From Thermoleophilia bacterium (lineage in GTDB: Bacteria; Actinomycetota; Thermoleophilia; Gaiellales; Gaiellaceae): a stretch of DNA of 10,658 bases. The number at the start of each line of letters is the position of its first letter. The first letter of the stretch is position 1. This document shows, piece after piece, positions 4,974 to 10,658 of the stretch. A program made the translations under genes and the position numbers. The stretch covers positions 1 to 10,658 of the forward strand of contig JACVRU010000055.1 of assembly GCA_014534295.1 (NCBI GenBank), written 5' to 3'. The notes below the pieces were generated by a model, which ran no database searches, was not told the origin of the DNA, and worked only from the letters and a program-made list of their open reading frames with translations.

Positions 4974-5266
4974 TGGAGCCAGGGCGCGAGGAAGCGTTCG
5001 ATGTCGCGGCAGCCGCGGGGCTTCTCCAGCCGGGCCTGGATCTGCTTGTTCTCGACGACGACGAGCGTCGGCAGCGTCTCGATGTGGAACCGCTCGACGA
5101 GGTCCGGGCGCTCGAGCTCGTCCACGCGGTAGAGGCGGAAGGTGCCGTGGTTCTTGCGCCGCTGCAGCACCTGGGCGAGGAAGCCCTCGGCGCGGCGGCA
5201 CTGACCCGACACGGACGAGTGGAAGAAGACAAGACCCGGCTTGGACGGATGAACTGCGACCGCCAT
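4970..5266 (-). CDS. Thioredoxin-like protein with an SxxC active site
   Basis: The protein has 98 residues with a thioredoxin fold: strand GLVFFHS (11-17), the redox position SGQC (20-23), a helix, strand FRLYRVDE (43-50), then HIETLPTLVVVE (61-72) with the conserved cis-Pro66, and a C-terminal helix ending in RFLAPWLH. The usual CxxC has lost its first cysteine (Ser20), keeping only Cys23; one further Cys is at 86. A normal dithiol disulfide reductase mechanism is therefore unlikely, and binding, chaperone or monothiol chemistry are options. The start is the ATG at 5266, chosen because AGGGAGG lies 5 bases upstream; a GTG two codons earlier overlaps that site. It is cytoplasmic with no signal peptide. 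Its TAG stop shares a CTAG palindrome with the stop of the converging gene. Confidence 0.82.
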   Translation of the reverse strand: MAVAVHPSKPGLVFFHSSVSGQCRRAEGFLAQVLQRRKNHGTFRLYRVDELERPDLVERFHIETLPTLVVVENKQIQARLEKPRGCRDIERFLAPWLH

Positions 5267-5271
5267 GTGCA

Positions 5272-5278
5272 CCTCCCT
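5272..5278 (-). promoter_or_regulatory. Shine-Dalgarno of the thioredoxin-like gene
   Basis: AGGGAGG reads 5278 to 5272 on the minus strand, 5 bases before the ATG at 5266. It is among the strongest ribosome binding sites in the window and decides between the ATG and the upstream GTG at 5272. Confidence 0.7.
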
Positions 5279-5356
5279 GGGCGACGGCTGACTTGGCCAG
5301 GGCGGGGGACTGGGCCCTTGTTGACTCGCGAATCAGTACCCGTTTTCGCTCGGGTC

Positions 5357-5383
5357 CTAACGCCCGCTAACGTGCGCGGCACG
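5357..5383 (+). promoter_or_regulatory. fabF promoter/operator region: direct repeat, -10 and palindrome
   Basis: CTAACG occurs twice, at 5357-5362 and 5367-5372, ten bases apart (one helical turn). TAACGT (5368-5373) resembles a -10 and ends 9 bases before the GTG of fabF. CGTGC-GCG-GCACG (5371-5383) is a perfect 13-bp palindrome reaching the first base of the start codon. No Shine-Dalgarno is present. The arrangement could hold a repressor site over the transcription start, but GC-rich palindromes also arise by chance. Confidence 0.35.
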
Positions 5384-6624
5384 TGAGGCGAGTGGTCGTC
5401 ACCGGGCTGGGGGCCGTCACGCCCGTCGGCAACGACGCGCCGTCGACCTGGCGCGCGGCGGTCTCAGGCGAGAGCGGGATCGACTTCATCCGCTCCTTCG
5501 ACGCGAGCGACTTCGCGGTCAAGGTGGCGGCCGAGGTGAAGGACTTCGACCCGGGCAGCGCCGCGTCGCCGAAGGAGGTGCGGAAGCTCGACCGGTACGT
5601 GCTGCTGTCGATGGCGGCCGCCCGGGAGGCCGTAGAGGACGCCGCGCTGCGCGACTTCGATCCGGCTCGCGTCGGCATCGTCTTCGGGTCGGCGATCGGC
5701 GGTTTCATCGGGATGATGGAGCAGCACGACCTCTTCCTCGAGCGGGGCGCCGACCGGGTCTCGCCGAGCTTCATCCCGGCGGTGCTCGTCGACGCCGCGA
5801 GCGGCCAGCTGGCGATCTCGCTCGGCATCCGCGGCCCGAACTACGCCGTCGTCTCCGCGTGCGCGACCGGGTCGCACGCGGTCGGCGAGGGCGCGGAGCT
5901 GATCAAGCGCGGCGACGTCGACGCCGTGCTGGCGGGCGGCGCGGAGGCGTGCCTCCACCCGCTCATCCTCGCCGGCTTCTCGGCGATGCGGGGCCTGGCC
6001 GTGGAGGACGAGCACCCGCCGCGAGCCTCACGGCCGTTCGACGCTACCCGGGCGGGCTTCGTGATGGGCGAGGGGGCGTGCGTGCTCGTCCTGGAGGAGT
6101 ACGAGCGGGCGAGAGAGAGGGGCGCCCAGGTCTACGCCGAGGTGCTCGGCTACGGGGCCTCCAACGACGCGCACCACATGGCGCAGCCCGATCCGGCGTC
6201 GGTGGGCGTGGTCGAGATGATGCGGGCGGCGCTCGCGCGCGCGGGCGTCCGCCCCGAGGACGTGGACTACGTCAACGCGCACGGCACCTCGACGCCGCTC
6301 GGCGACGCGGCCGAGACGAAGGCGATCAAGGAGGTCTTCGGCGACCACGCGTACGAGCTCGCGGTCTCGTCGACGAAGTCGGTGATGGGCCACTGCTTCG
6401 GGGCCGCCGGGGCGATCGAGGCGATGATGTGCATCCTCGCGATCCGCGACGGCGTGCTGCCGCCGACGATCAACTACGTCAACCCGGATCCCGAGTGCGA
6501 TCTCGACTACGTCCCGAACGAGGCGCGGCAGGCGGACGTCCGCGTCGCCCTATCGAACGCCATGGGTCTCGGCGGCCACAACGGCTGCGTGCTAGTCGGA
6601 CGGGTCGACGGCCCCGGGTCGTAG
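5383..6624 (+). CDS. fabF: Beta-ketoacyl-ACP synthase II
   Basis: The protein has 413 residues, full length for FabF. It condenses malonyl-ACP with acyl-ACP in the elongation step of type II fatty acid synthesis in the cytoplasm. The N-terminus RRVVVTGLGAVTPVGN is canonical. Catalytic residues are all present: the nucleophile Cys160 in SACATGSHAVGEGA, His300 in NAHGTSTPLGD, Lys332 and His337 in STKSVMGHCFGAAGA. The glycine-rich NAMGLGGHNG (392-401) ends the core. No acyl carrier protein or other fab gene is in the window, so it is either a stand-alone synthase or a second copy; a polyketide role cannot be excluded but the sequence is FabF-like throughout. The GTG start gives the expected N-terminus. 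Its last 33 bases overlap the end of the converging HAD gene. Confidence 0.95.
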   Translation: MRRVVVTGLGAVTPVGNDAPSTWRAAVSGESGIDFIRSFDASDFAVKVAAEVKDFDPGSAASPKEVRKLDRYVLLSMAAAREAVEDAALRDFDPARVGIVFGSAIGGFIGMMEQHDLFLERGADRVSPSFIPAVLVDAASGQLAISLGIRGPNYAVVSACATGSHAVGEGAELIKRGDVDAVLAGGAEACLHPLILAGFSAMRGLAVEDEHPPRASRPFDATRAGFVMGEGACVLVLEEYERARERGAQVYAEVLGYGASNDAHHMAQPDPASVGVVEMMRAALARAGVRPEDVDYVNAHGTSTPLGDAAETKAIKEVFGDHAYELAVSSTKSVMGHCFGAAGAIEAMMCILAIRDGVLPPTINYVNPDPECDLDYVPNEARQADVRVALSNAMGLGGHNGCVLVGRVDGPGS

Positions 6625-7248
6625 CTCCGCCAGCGAGTCGACGACGACGTCGGCCTCGGCGAGCGCCTCCTCGCCCGGCGGGAAGGAGGCGTTCGGGATC
6701 GCGACGACGCGCATGCCGGCCGCCTTCGCGCTGCGGATGCCGCTGTGCGAGTCCTCGACGGCGGCGCACCGGGACGGCTCGGCTGCGACCCGGCGCGCCG
6801 CCTCCAAATAGACGTCCGGCGCGGGCTTCCCGCGCGCGACCTCCTCCGAGGAGACCGTGGCCACGAAGAACGGCGCGAGCCCGGAGAGGTCGAGCACCGC
6901 GTCGATGAGCGGGCGGTTCGAGGAGGAGGCAAGCCCGAGCGGCCAGCGCCCCGCGAGTCGCTCGACCGCCGCCCGCGCCCCTTCGATCAGCGGCAGGCGC
7001 TCGCGGTAGCGCGCCTCCATCCTGCGGACCACCTCCGCCGAGATCCGCTCCGGCGGCTCGGGCACCCCGAGCTCCTCGTTCATGAACCGCGACCACTCGA
7101 GGGAGCTCATCCCCATCATCGCCCGCTGGGCCTCGGCGTCGTACCGGCCGCCGCGCTCACGGGCGAACTGCTCGCGTACCTCGTCCCAGAGTTCCTCGGT
7201 CTGGACCAGCACGCCGTCCAGGTCGAACACGACGGCGTCGATCCTCAA
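6592..7248 (-). CDS. HAD-superfamily phosphatase (beta-phosphoglucomutase-like)
   Basis: The protein has 218 residues. All four HAD motifs are present: motif I VVFDLDGVL with nucleophile Asp9 and Asp11, motif II LASSSNR (about 107-112), motif III Lys141 in GKPAPDVYLEA, and motif IV AVEDSHSG with Glu165/Asp166. The helical cap lies between residues about 15 and 90, as in subfamily IA enzymes. These dephosphorylate or isomerise small sugar phosphates and similar metabolites; the substrate cannot be told. The start is a TTG at 7248, because the frame has no ATG or GTG nearby and MRIDAVVFDLDG is the expected N-terminus. The TTG overlaps the TGA of the flavin reductase by the shared TTGA, so translation is probably coupled. 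It is the last gene of a three-gene minus-strand run. Confidence 0.9.
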   Translation of the reverse strand: MRIDAVVFDLDGVLVQTEELWDEVREQFARERGGRYDAEAQRAMMGMSSLEWSRFMNEELGVPEPPERISAEVVRRMEARYRERLPLIEGARAAVERLAGRWPLGLASSSNRPLIDAVLDLSGLAPFFVATVSSEEVARGKPAPDVYLEAARRVAAEPSRCAAVEDSHSGIRSAKAAGMRVVAIPNASFPPGEEALAEADVVVDSLAELRPGAVDPSD

Positions 7249-7721
7249 GCGGGCCGGTACTCCCCGCCGACGTAGACGAGCGCCGGCGCGTCGCGGCCGA
7301 GCTCGATCGAGAGCACCTCCGCGACGAAGACCGTGTGGTCGCCCGCCTCGTACTCGCCGACGACGCCGCACTCCAGCCAGGCGACAGCGCCGTCGACGAG
7401 CGGCTCCGGCACCCGGGACTCCCGCAGCGCGATCCCCTCCCAGAGCGCAATCGGCGGCACGCTGCGAGCGAAGTGCTGGGCGACGGCGGCTTGGTCGCCG
7501 GCGAGCAGGCTGGCGCCGAAGCGGCCGGCCTCCCTGAGCGGGGTGTGCGACTGCGACGCATGGCCGATCGAGACGCCGACGAGCGCGGGCTCGAGGGAGA
7601 GCGACACGAGCGAGCCCACGGTGAGCGCGTACTTCAGATTGCCCGCGTCGACCGTCACGACCGCCACCGGGGCAGCCGCGCGCCGCATCGCCTGCCTCAG
7701 CTCCTCGCCCGGGACCGGCAC
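7245..7721 (-). CDS. Flavin reductase-like domain protein (FMN-binding split barrel)
   Basis: The protein has 158 residues, typical for small NAD(P)H:flavin oxidoreductases that supply reduced flavin to a partner monooxygenase. Family hallmarks are the N-terminal helix and AAPVAVVTVDAG (15-27), the flavin-phosphate binding region YALTVGSLVSLSLEPALVGVSI (within 31-52), the FGASLLAGDQAAVAQHFA helix (68-85), and GDHTVFVAEV (127-136) near the C-terminus. No monooxygenase partner is visible in the window, so its physiological substrate is unknown. The GTG at 7721 has no Shine-Dalgarno (the bases before it are CCTCCCC), but TAGCAT lies 7 bases upstream, overlapping the stop codon of the yihY-like gene. 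It overlaps the HAD gene by 4 bases. Confidence 0.88.
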   Translation of the reverse strand: MPVPGEELRQAMRRAAAPVAVVTVDAGNLKYALTVGSLVSLSLEPALVGVSIGHASQSHTPLREAGRFGASLLAGDQAAVAQHFARSVPPIALWEGIALRESRVPEPLVDGAVAWLECGVVGEYEAGDHTVFVAEVLSIELGRDAPALVYVGGEYRPA

Positions 7722-7728
7722 GGGGAGG

Positions 7729-7734
7729 ATGCTA
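7729..7734 (-). promoter_or_regulatory. Candidate leaderless -10 before the flavin reductase
   Basis: TAGCAT reads 7734 to 7729 on the minus strand and ends 7 bases before the GTG at 7721. Its first three bases are the TAG stop of the upstream yihY-like gene. If active, it lets the reductase and HAD genes be transcribed apart from yihY. No -35 is recognised. Confidence 0.35.
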
Positions 7735-8550
7735 GAGGGCAGGCGCCTCCCGGCAGCCCTCGAGGTCGGCGTCGAGCTCCGCCCCCAGCAGGAGCGCGAG
7801 CGAGGAGAGCCAGAGCCAGGTCAGCAGCACGATCACCGCGGCGAGCGAGCCCCAGGCCTTGTTGTAGGAGCCGAACATGCTCACGTAGACGGCGAAGCCG
7901 GCCGAGCCCGCCAGCCAGATGACGACCGCCAGCACCGAGCCGGCCGTGATCGGCCTGAAGCGCATCGCGCTGCGGTTCGGGCCCAGCCAGTAGATCAGTC
8001 CGAACGCGACCAGCAGCCCGCCGATCAGGATCGGCCACTGCGCGAGCCACCAAACCCAGCCGAGGCCGCTCCACTCCGAGAGGTACGGCCCGAGCACGAG
8101 CAGCCCGAAGACGAGGGCGAAGGCCGCGAGCACGAGCACGACGAGTGTGACGCCGATCGCGCGCTGCTTGACGAAGCCGCGGCCCTCGAGCTCCCCGAAG
8201 ATCCGGTTCAGCGCTCGGATGACGGCGCCCATCGTCCCGCTGACGGTCCACGCGGCAACGAGGAAGCCGACGACGATCATCGCGAGCCCGCCGTCCCGGT
8301 TCTCGATCACGCGCGTCAGCGAGTCCTCGAGGAGGGTGAGCGCCTCGGCGGGGACGACGTCCTCGAGCTTCCGCATCAGCGTCGCGATCGTGTCAGGCTC
8401 GGCGAAGAGGCTGAAGAACCCGACGGCGACGAGGAGCAGCGACGGCAGCGAGAGGAAGGAGTAGTAGGTGATGGCGGCGGCCGAGTCGCCGACGTCGTCC
8501 TCCATGAACGCACGCTTGATGGCGCGCTTGAGGGCGTGGACGTACCGCAT
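7732..8550 (-). CDS. YihY/virulence factor BrkB family membrane protein
   Basis: The protein has 272 residues and about six transmembrane helices (roughly 29-50, 88-110, 132-156, 168-189, 201-224, 233-256). The family signatures are AAAITYYSFLSLPSLLLVAV near the N-terminus and AWGSLAAVIVLLTWLWLSS followed by LALLLGAELDA at the C-terminus. The family was once mis-named ribonuclease BN; its members are inner-membrane proteins without an established biochemical activity. The ATG at 8550 is preceded directly by GGGGG, a poor ribosome binding site. It is divergent from the sigma factor gene with a 62-bp gap and ends 10 bases before the flavin reductase. The C-terminal tail (258-272) is short and acidic. 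Confidence 0.9.
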   Translation of the reverse strand: MRYVHALKRAIKRAFMEDDVGDSAAAITYYSFLSLPSLLLVAVGFFSLFAEPDTIATLMRKLEDVVPAEALTLLEDSLTRVIENRDGGLAMIVVGFLVAAWTVSGTMGAVIRALNRIFGELEGRGFVKQRAIGVTLVVLVLAAFALVFGLLVLGPYLSEWSGLGWVWWLAQWPILIGGLLVAFGLIYWLGPNRSAMRFRPITAGSVLAVVIWLAGSAGFAVYVSMFGSYNKAWGSLAAVIVLLTWLWLSSLALLLGAELDADLEGCREAPAL

Positions 8551-8576
8551 CCCCCGAACGTGCCCTCGAGCCGGAT

Positions 8577-8603
8577 GGAAGTAACCGGCACGGTTCGGGC
8601 GTA
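8577..8603 (+). promoter_or_regulatory. Possible ECF-type promoter of the sigma factor gene
   Basis: GGAAGT (8577-8582) resembles the GGAAC -35 of many ECF promoters, and CGTA (8600-8603) lies 17 bases on, at the place of the CGTC/CGTT -10. ECF genes are often autoregulated. The match is partial and the -10 abuts the ribosome binding site AGGA (8603-8606), so the message would have almost no leader. Confidence 0.25.
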
Positions 8604-8612
8604 GGAAGAATG

Positions 8613-9143
8613 ATGCGGCGTGCCCCCGACCCCGAGCTCATCGCCCTCGCCAGGAAGGGCTCGGGGAAGGCGGCCGCCGTACTCTTCGACCGCTACTGGC
8701 CGACGGCCTGGGCGGCTGCGTACGCGGTCACGGCCGACCGGACGCTCGCCGACGACGCTGCGCAGGACGCGTTCCAGCGCGCGTTCGGGGCGCTGCACCG
8801 GTACGACCCCACGCGCCCGTTCGGCCCGTGGCTGAAGCGGATCGCCGTCAACCGCGCGATCGACCAGCTGCGGAGCGCGCGCCGCCGGGAGCGGGCGGAG
8901 CTCCACTCCTGGTCGGTCGGCGAGCAGGCGGGCGAGGACGTGAGGCTCTGGGCGGTCGCCGACGCGGTGTCCGCACTGGCCGAGGGCAAGCGGCTCGTCG
9001 TCGTTCTCCACTACTGGCTCGACCTGCCGCTCGAGGAGGTGGCCGGCGCGCTCGGCCTCCCGGTCGGCACGGTCGCCTCGCGGCTCAACCGCGCGCTCGG
9101 CGAGCTCCGCGTCGCGCTCGGGGAGGAGGAGCATGTCCTCTGA
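8613..9143 (+). CDS. ECF-type RNA polymerase sigma factor (sigma-70 family)
   Basis: The protein has 176 residues from the ATG at 8613; the adjacent ATG at 8610 would add one Met. AGGA at 8603-8606 is 6 bases before the former, so it is preferred. Region 2 spans about 20-90: FDRYWPTAWAAAYAVTADRT, then ADDAAQDAFQRAFGAL (46-61, core-binding) and GPWLKRIAVNRAIDQLRS (71-88, -10 recognition). A linker follows, then region 4 with a helix-turn-helix LEEVAGALGLPVGTVASRLNRAL (140-162) for the -35. There is no region 1.1 or 3, which defines the ECF group. It directs polymerase to stress or envelope genes when released from an anti-sigma factor. The next gene overlaps it by 11 bases and encodes a membrane protein, the usual place for the regulator. 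Confidence 0.93.
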   Translation: MRRAPDPELIALARKGSGKAAAVLFDRYWPTAWAAAYAVTADRTLADDAAQDAFQRAFGALHRYDPTRPFGPWLKRIAVNRAIDQLRSARRRERAELHSWSVGEQAGEDVRLWAVADAVSALAEGKRLVVVLHYWLDLPLEEVAGALGLPVGTVASRLNRALGELRVALGEEEHVL

Positions 9144-10434
9144 CCTCGAGCGGCTCCTGCGGGAGGCCGGCCGGCGCCTGCCCGAGCCGGACCCGGGCGT
9201 CACGAGCCGGGCGCGGACGCTGGCGCTGCGCGCGGTCCGGCGCCGCAGTCTGCGCCGGCCCGCCGCGCTCCTCCTCGCCGCCGCGCTCGTCGGCGCGGGC
9301 GTCGGGATCGGGGCGCTGATCGCCCCCAGCGGCACCGCCGCGCCCGGCGTGGTCGGCCTCGGCTTCCTGCCCGAGCGCGGGTGGAGCGTGCTCCAGAACG
9401 GCGGCGACGGCACACCCGTCCGGCCGGCGATCGCAATCGCGGCGAACGTCGAGCTCAGCCCCGACGACGACCCCGACGGGCTGCCGCTCTCCACTCTCGA
9501 GACGCTTGCGCCGGAGGGGGTCGTGATCGTCGCCAGCTTCATCGCGCGCGGCGAGCAGGAGTACTACGACCGCCTCTTCCCCGAGACGAGCCTGCCGCTC
9601 CGGGCCGGCCACGCGAGCCGCGGGATCGAGTTCGGCGCCGACGTGCGCCCCGGCCGGCCGCTCGGCCAGTACCAGCTCCGGGCGAGCGTGAACGGCCACA
9701 ACGTCGACGTCAACTTCTACTTCGGCAGCGACGCGCCGACGGCGGCGATGCTCGCGGACGCGCAGCGCCAGCTCGACCTGATGGTCGTTCGGCCCGCGCC
9801 CGTTCGGTACCGCCCAACCACCGAGGCCGCCGAGGAGATCGTCGACCGCACGTACGCCTGCACCAACACCGAGAAGGCGGGCGTCCGCAAGATCGCGATC
9901 ATTGGGACGCGCGGGTTCCGCCAGGGCGCGACGTGGAAATGGCCGGCCTCCGTCGAGATCCTCAACGACGGCGGGCCGATCACGAAGCTGGCTCGGGTGA
10001 CGCTCCCCAACGGCGTCTCGTACGCGCCGTCCGTCGACACCAACTGGGGCTTCAAGGCCGCCGCAGCCGCAGGCTCGGCGACCGACGGCGCGGTCGCGCT
10101 CTGGTCGAAGTGGGCGCGGGCTTGCGCGGTCACGAGCGTGCAGGTGCCGCTGTCGACCCGCGGACTGATCGGGAGCGCGTCCGACTACTTCGGCGACAGC
10201 TTCGTCTGCCGCGACGTGCCGCGGCGCGTCTACGTGCGCGTGCGGGGCGTGTACCGGTCGCAGCCCGAGGCGTTCCGCCCCGACGCCAAGACCGGGTATC
10301 TGCACGCCTCGGGCGTCGTCTCCGAGGGCGCCGTCGCGGTTCGGCTCGAGTCGGGCCGCCCGCTGCTGCTCGGCACGGTCGCCGCGAGCGGGAAGGCGGA
10401 GATCTTCAAAGCGAGGACGTGCGGGCGACCTTGA
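9133..10434 (+). CDS. Single-pass membrane protein, putative sigma-factor regulator
   Basis: The protein has 433 residues. The first ~42 are a cytoplasmic segment rich in Arg and Leu (LERLLREAGRRLPEPDPG, then RARTLALRAVRRR), followed by one helix at about 43-64. The remaining ~365 residues would be outside and match no family I recognise. They contain an N-terminal lobe (about 70-220) and a C-terminal lobe (about 230-433) with four cysteines: 243, 331, 359 and 430. The overlap with the sigma gene and the strong GGAGGAGGA just before the ATG point to coupled translation and so to an anti-sigma role. The cytoplasmic part lacks the HxxxCxxC zinc motif of classical anti-sigma factors and is very short, so inhibition by a different mode, or a non-inhibitory partner, is possible. 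The C-terminal ~65 residues resemble the next gene. Confidence 0.75.
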   Translation: MSSDLERLLREAGRRLPEPDPGVTSRARTLALRAVRRRSLRRPAALLLAAALVGAGVGIGALIAPSGTAAPGVVGLGFLPERGWSVLQNGGDGTPVRPAIAIAANVELSPDDDPDGLPLSTLETLAPEGVVIVASFIARGEQEYYDRLFPETSLPLRAGHASRGIEFGADVRPGRPLGQYQLRASVNGHNVDVNFYFGSDAPTAAMLADAQRQLDLMVVRPAPVRYRPTTEAAEEIVDRTYACTNTEKAGVRKIAIIGTRGFRQGATWKWPASVEILNDGGPITKLARVTLPNGVSYAPSVDTNWGFKAAAAAGSATDGAVALWSKWARACAVTSVQVPLSTRGLIGSASDYFGDSFVCRDVPRRVYVRVRGVYRSQPEAFRPDAKTGYLHASGVVSEGAVAVRLESGRPLLLGTVAASGKAEIFKARTCGRP

Positions 10435-10448
10435 GCCGTGCGCTTCGC

Positions 10449-10658
10449 TCAGCCGCAGCCGGCGGCGACCCAGAGCTTCGTGCGGCCGGCGGAGTCGATC
10501 GTCCCGTAGGCGACCGGCTTCCCGGTCCCCTCGCTCCGGACGGCGAGTGCCGCCGTCAGGACGTTCGTCCGGACGCCGAAGAAGCGGTTGTCGATCCGGC
10601 GCCAGCTGCCGGCCTCGGCCACCGTGGCCCGGATGCGCACTACGAGGCGGCCCCGGAC
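10449..10658 (-). CDS. C-terminal end of an unknown protein, runs off right edge
   Basis: Sixty-nine residues are visible, in frame to the window edge, ending at a TGA at 10451-10449. A GTG at 10640 is an internal codon, not the likely start, since the frame continues upstream with VRGRLV. The fragment resembles the end of the preceding protein: VRGRLVVRIRATV beside its VPRRVYVRVRGVY, then AALAVRSEGTGKPVAYGTI beside VAVRLESGRPLLLGTV, and a final Cys-Gly in each (GCG beside TCGRP). It is thus probably an extracytoplasmic protein of the same type, in convergent orientation 14 bases from its relative. No further function can be said. Confidence 0.7.
   Translation of the reverse strand, partial: VRGRLVVRIRATVAEAGSWRRIDNRFFGVRTNVLTAALAVRSEGTGKPVAYGTIDSAGRTKLWVAAGCG

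Noticed and set aside
4698..5201. Upstream extension of the ligase frame
   Set aside because: It crosses the 84-residue gene and the thioredoxin-like gene antisense, and is Arg/Pro-rich low-complexity translation.
7333..8604. Plus-strand frame of 423 codons opposite the flavin reductase and yihY genes
   Set aside because: Translation is charged low-complexity sequence typical of antisense in GC-rich DNA, while the opposite strand has clear family motifs.
9085..10305. Minus-strand frame of 406 codons opposite the putative anti-sigma gene
   Set aside because: No recognisable domain, and it runs antisense into the sigma factor gene. The plus gene has a strong ribosome binding site and a transmembrane helix.
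10432..10451. TGAGC/GCTCA inverted repeat holding both convergent stop codons
   Set aside because: Only a 5-bp stem with no T-run. It follows partly from both genes ending in TGA, so not called a terminator.

Overview
The window is very GC-rich (roughly 70% by eye), with compact gene spacing and many GTG starts. Its gene types, a LigC/Prim-PolC repair pair and a stand-alone GroES-type gene among them, suggest a high-GC actinobacterium, plausibly a deep-branching class such as Thermoleophilia. That placement is inference only. It looks like ordinary chromosome: no phage genes, transposases, integrases, CRISPR arrays or restriction systems are visible.

Layout, left to right. (1) 1-733, minus: an aldo/keto reductase cut by the left edge and broken by a one-base frameshift near 538-541. 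(2) 761-849, plus: tRNA-Ser(GGA). (3) 868-1434, minus: a membrane-anchored peptidoglycan-binding protein. (4) 1593-2036, plus: a single-domain response regulator. (5) 2078-2259, minus: tandem tRNA-Ser(CGA) and tRNA-Ser(GCT), followed at 2293-2326 by the terminator of an upstream GroES-like gene (2421-2717, minus). (6) 2739-4697: a primase-polymerase (plus) and an ATP-dependent DNA ligase of LigC type (minus), convergent and overlapping by 18 bp. (7) 4719-4973, plus: an 84-residue protein of unknown function. It shares a very short divergent promoter region with ligC and its stop codon overlaps that of a thioredoxin-like gene (4970-5266, minus). (8) 5383-6624, plus: fabF. (9) 6592-8550, minus: yihY-like membrane protein, then flavin reductase, then HAD phosphatase, in transcription order. 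(10) 8613-10434, plus: an ECF-type sigma factor overlapping a single-pass membrane protein likely to be its regulator. (11) 10449-10658, minus: the C-terminal end of another gene whose last ~65 residues resemble the C-terminus of that membrane protein.

Functionally, the strongest unit is Prim-PolC plus LigC, a gap-filling and nick-sealing pair known from mycobacterial base excision repair. The second unit is the sigma factor and its membrane partner. The rest are mostly single-gene transcription units on alternating strands.

The main structural observation concerns promoters. Many genes have a TANNNT hexamer 6-7 bases before the start codon and no Shine-Dalgarno sequence, as expected for leaderless transcripts. 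At three divergent junctions the two opposed -10 elements overlap, and two of those junctions have exactly 21 bp between the start codons.
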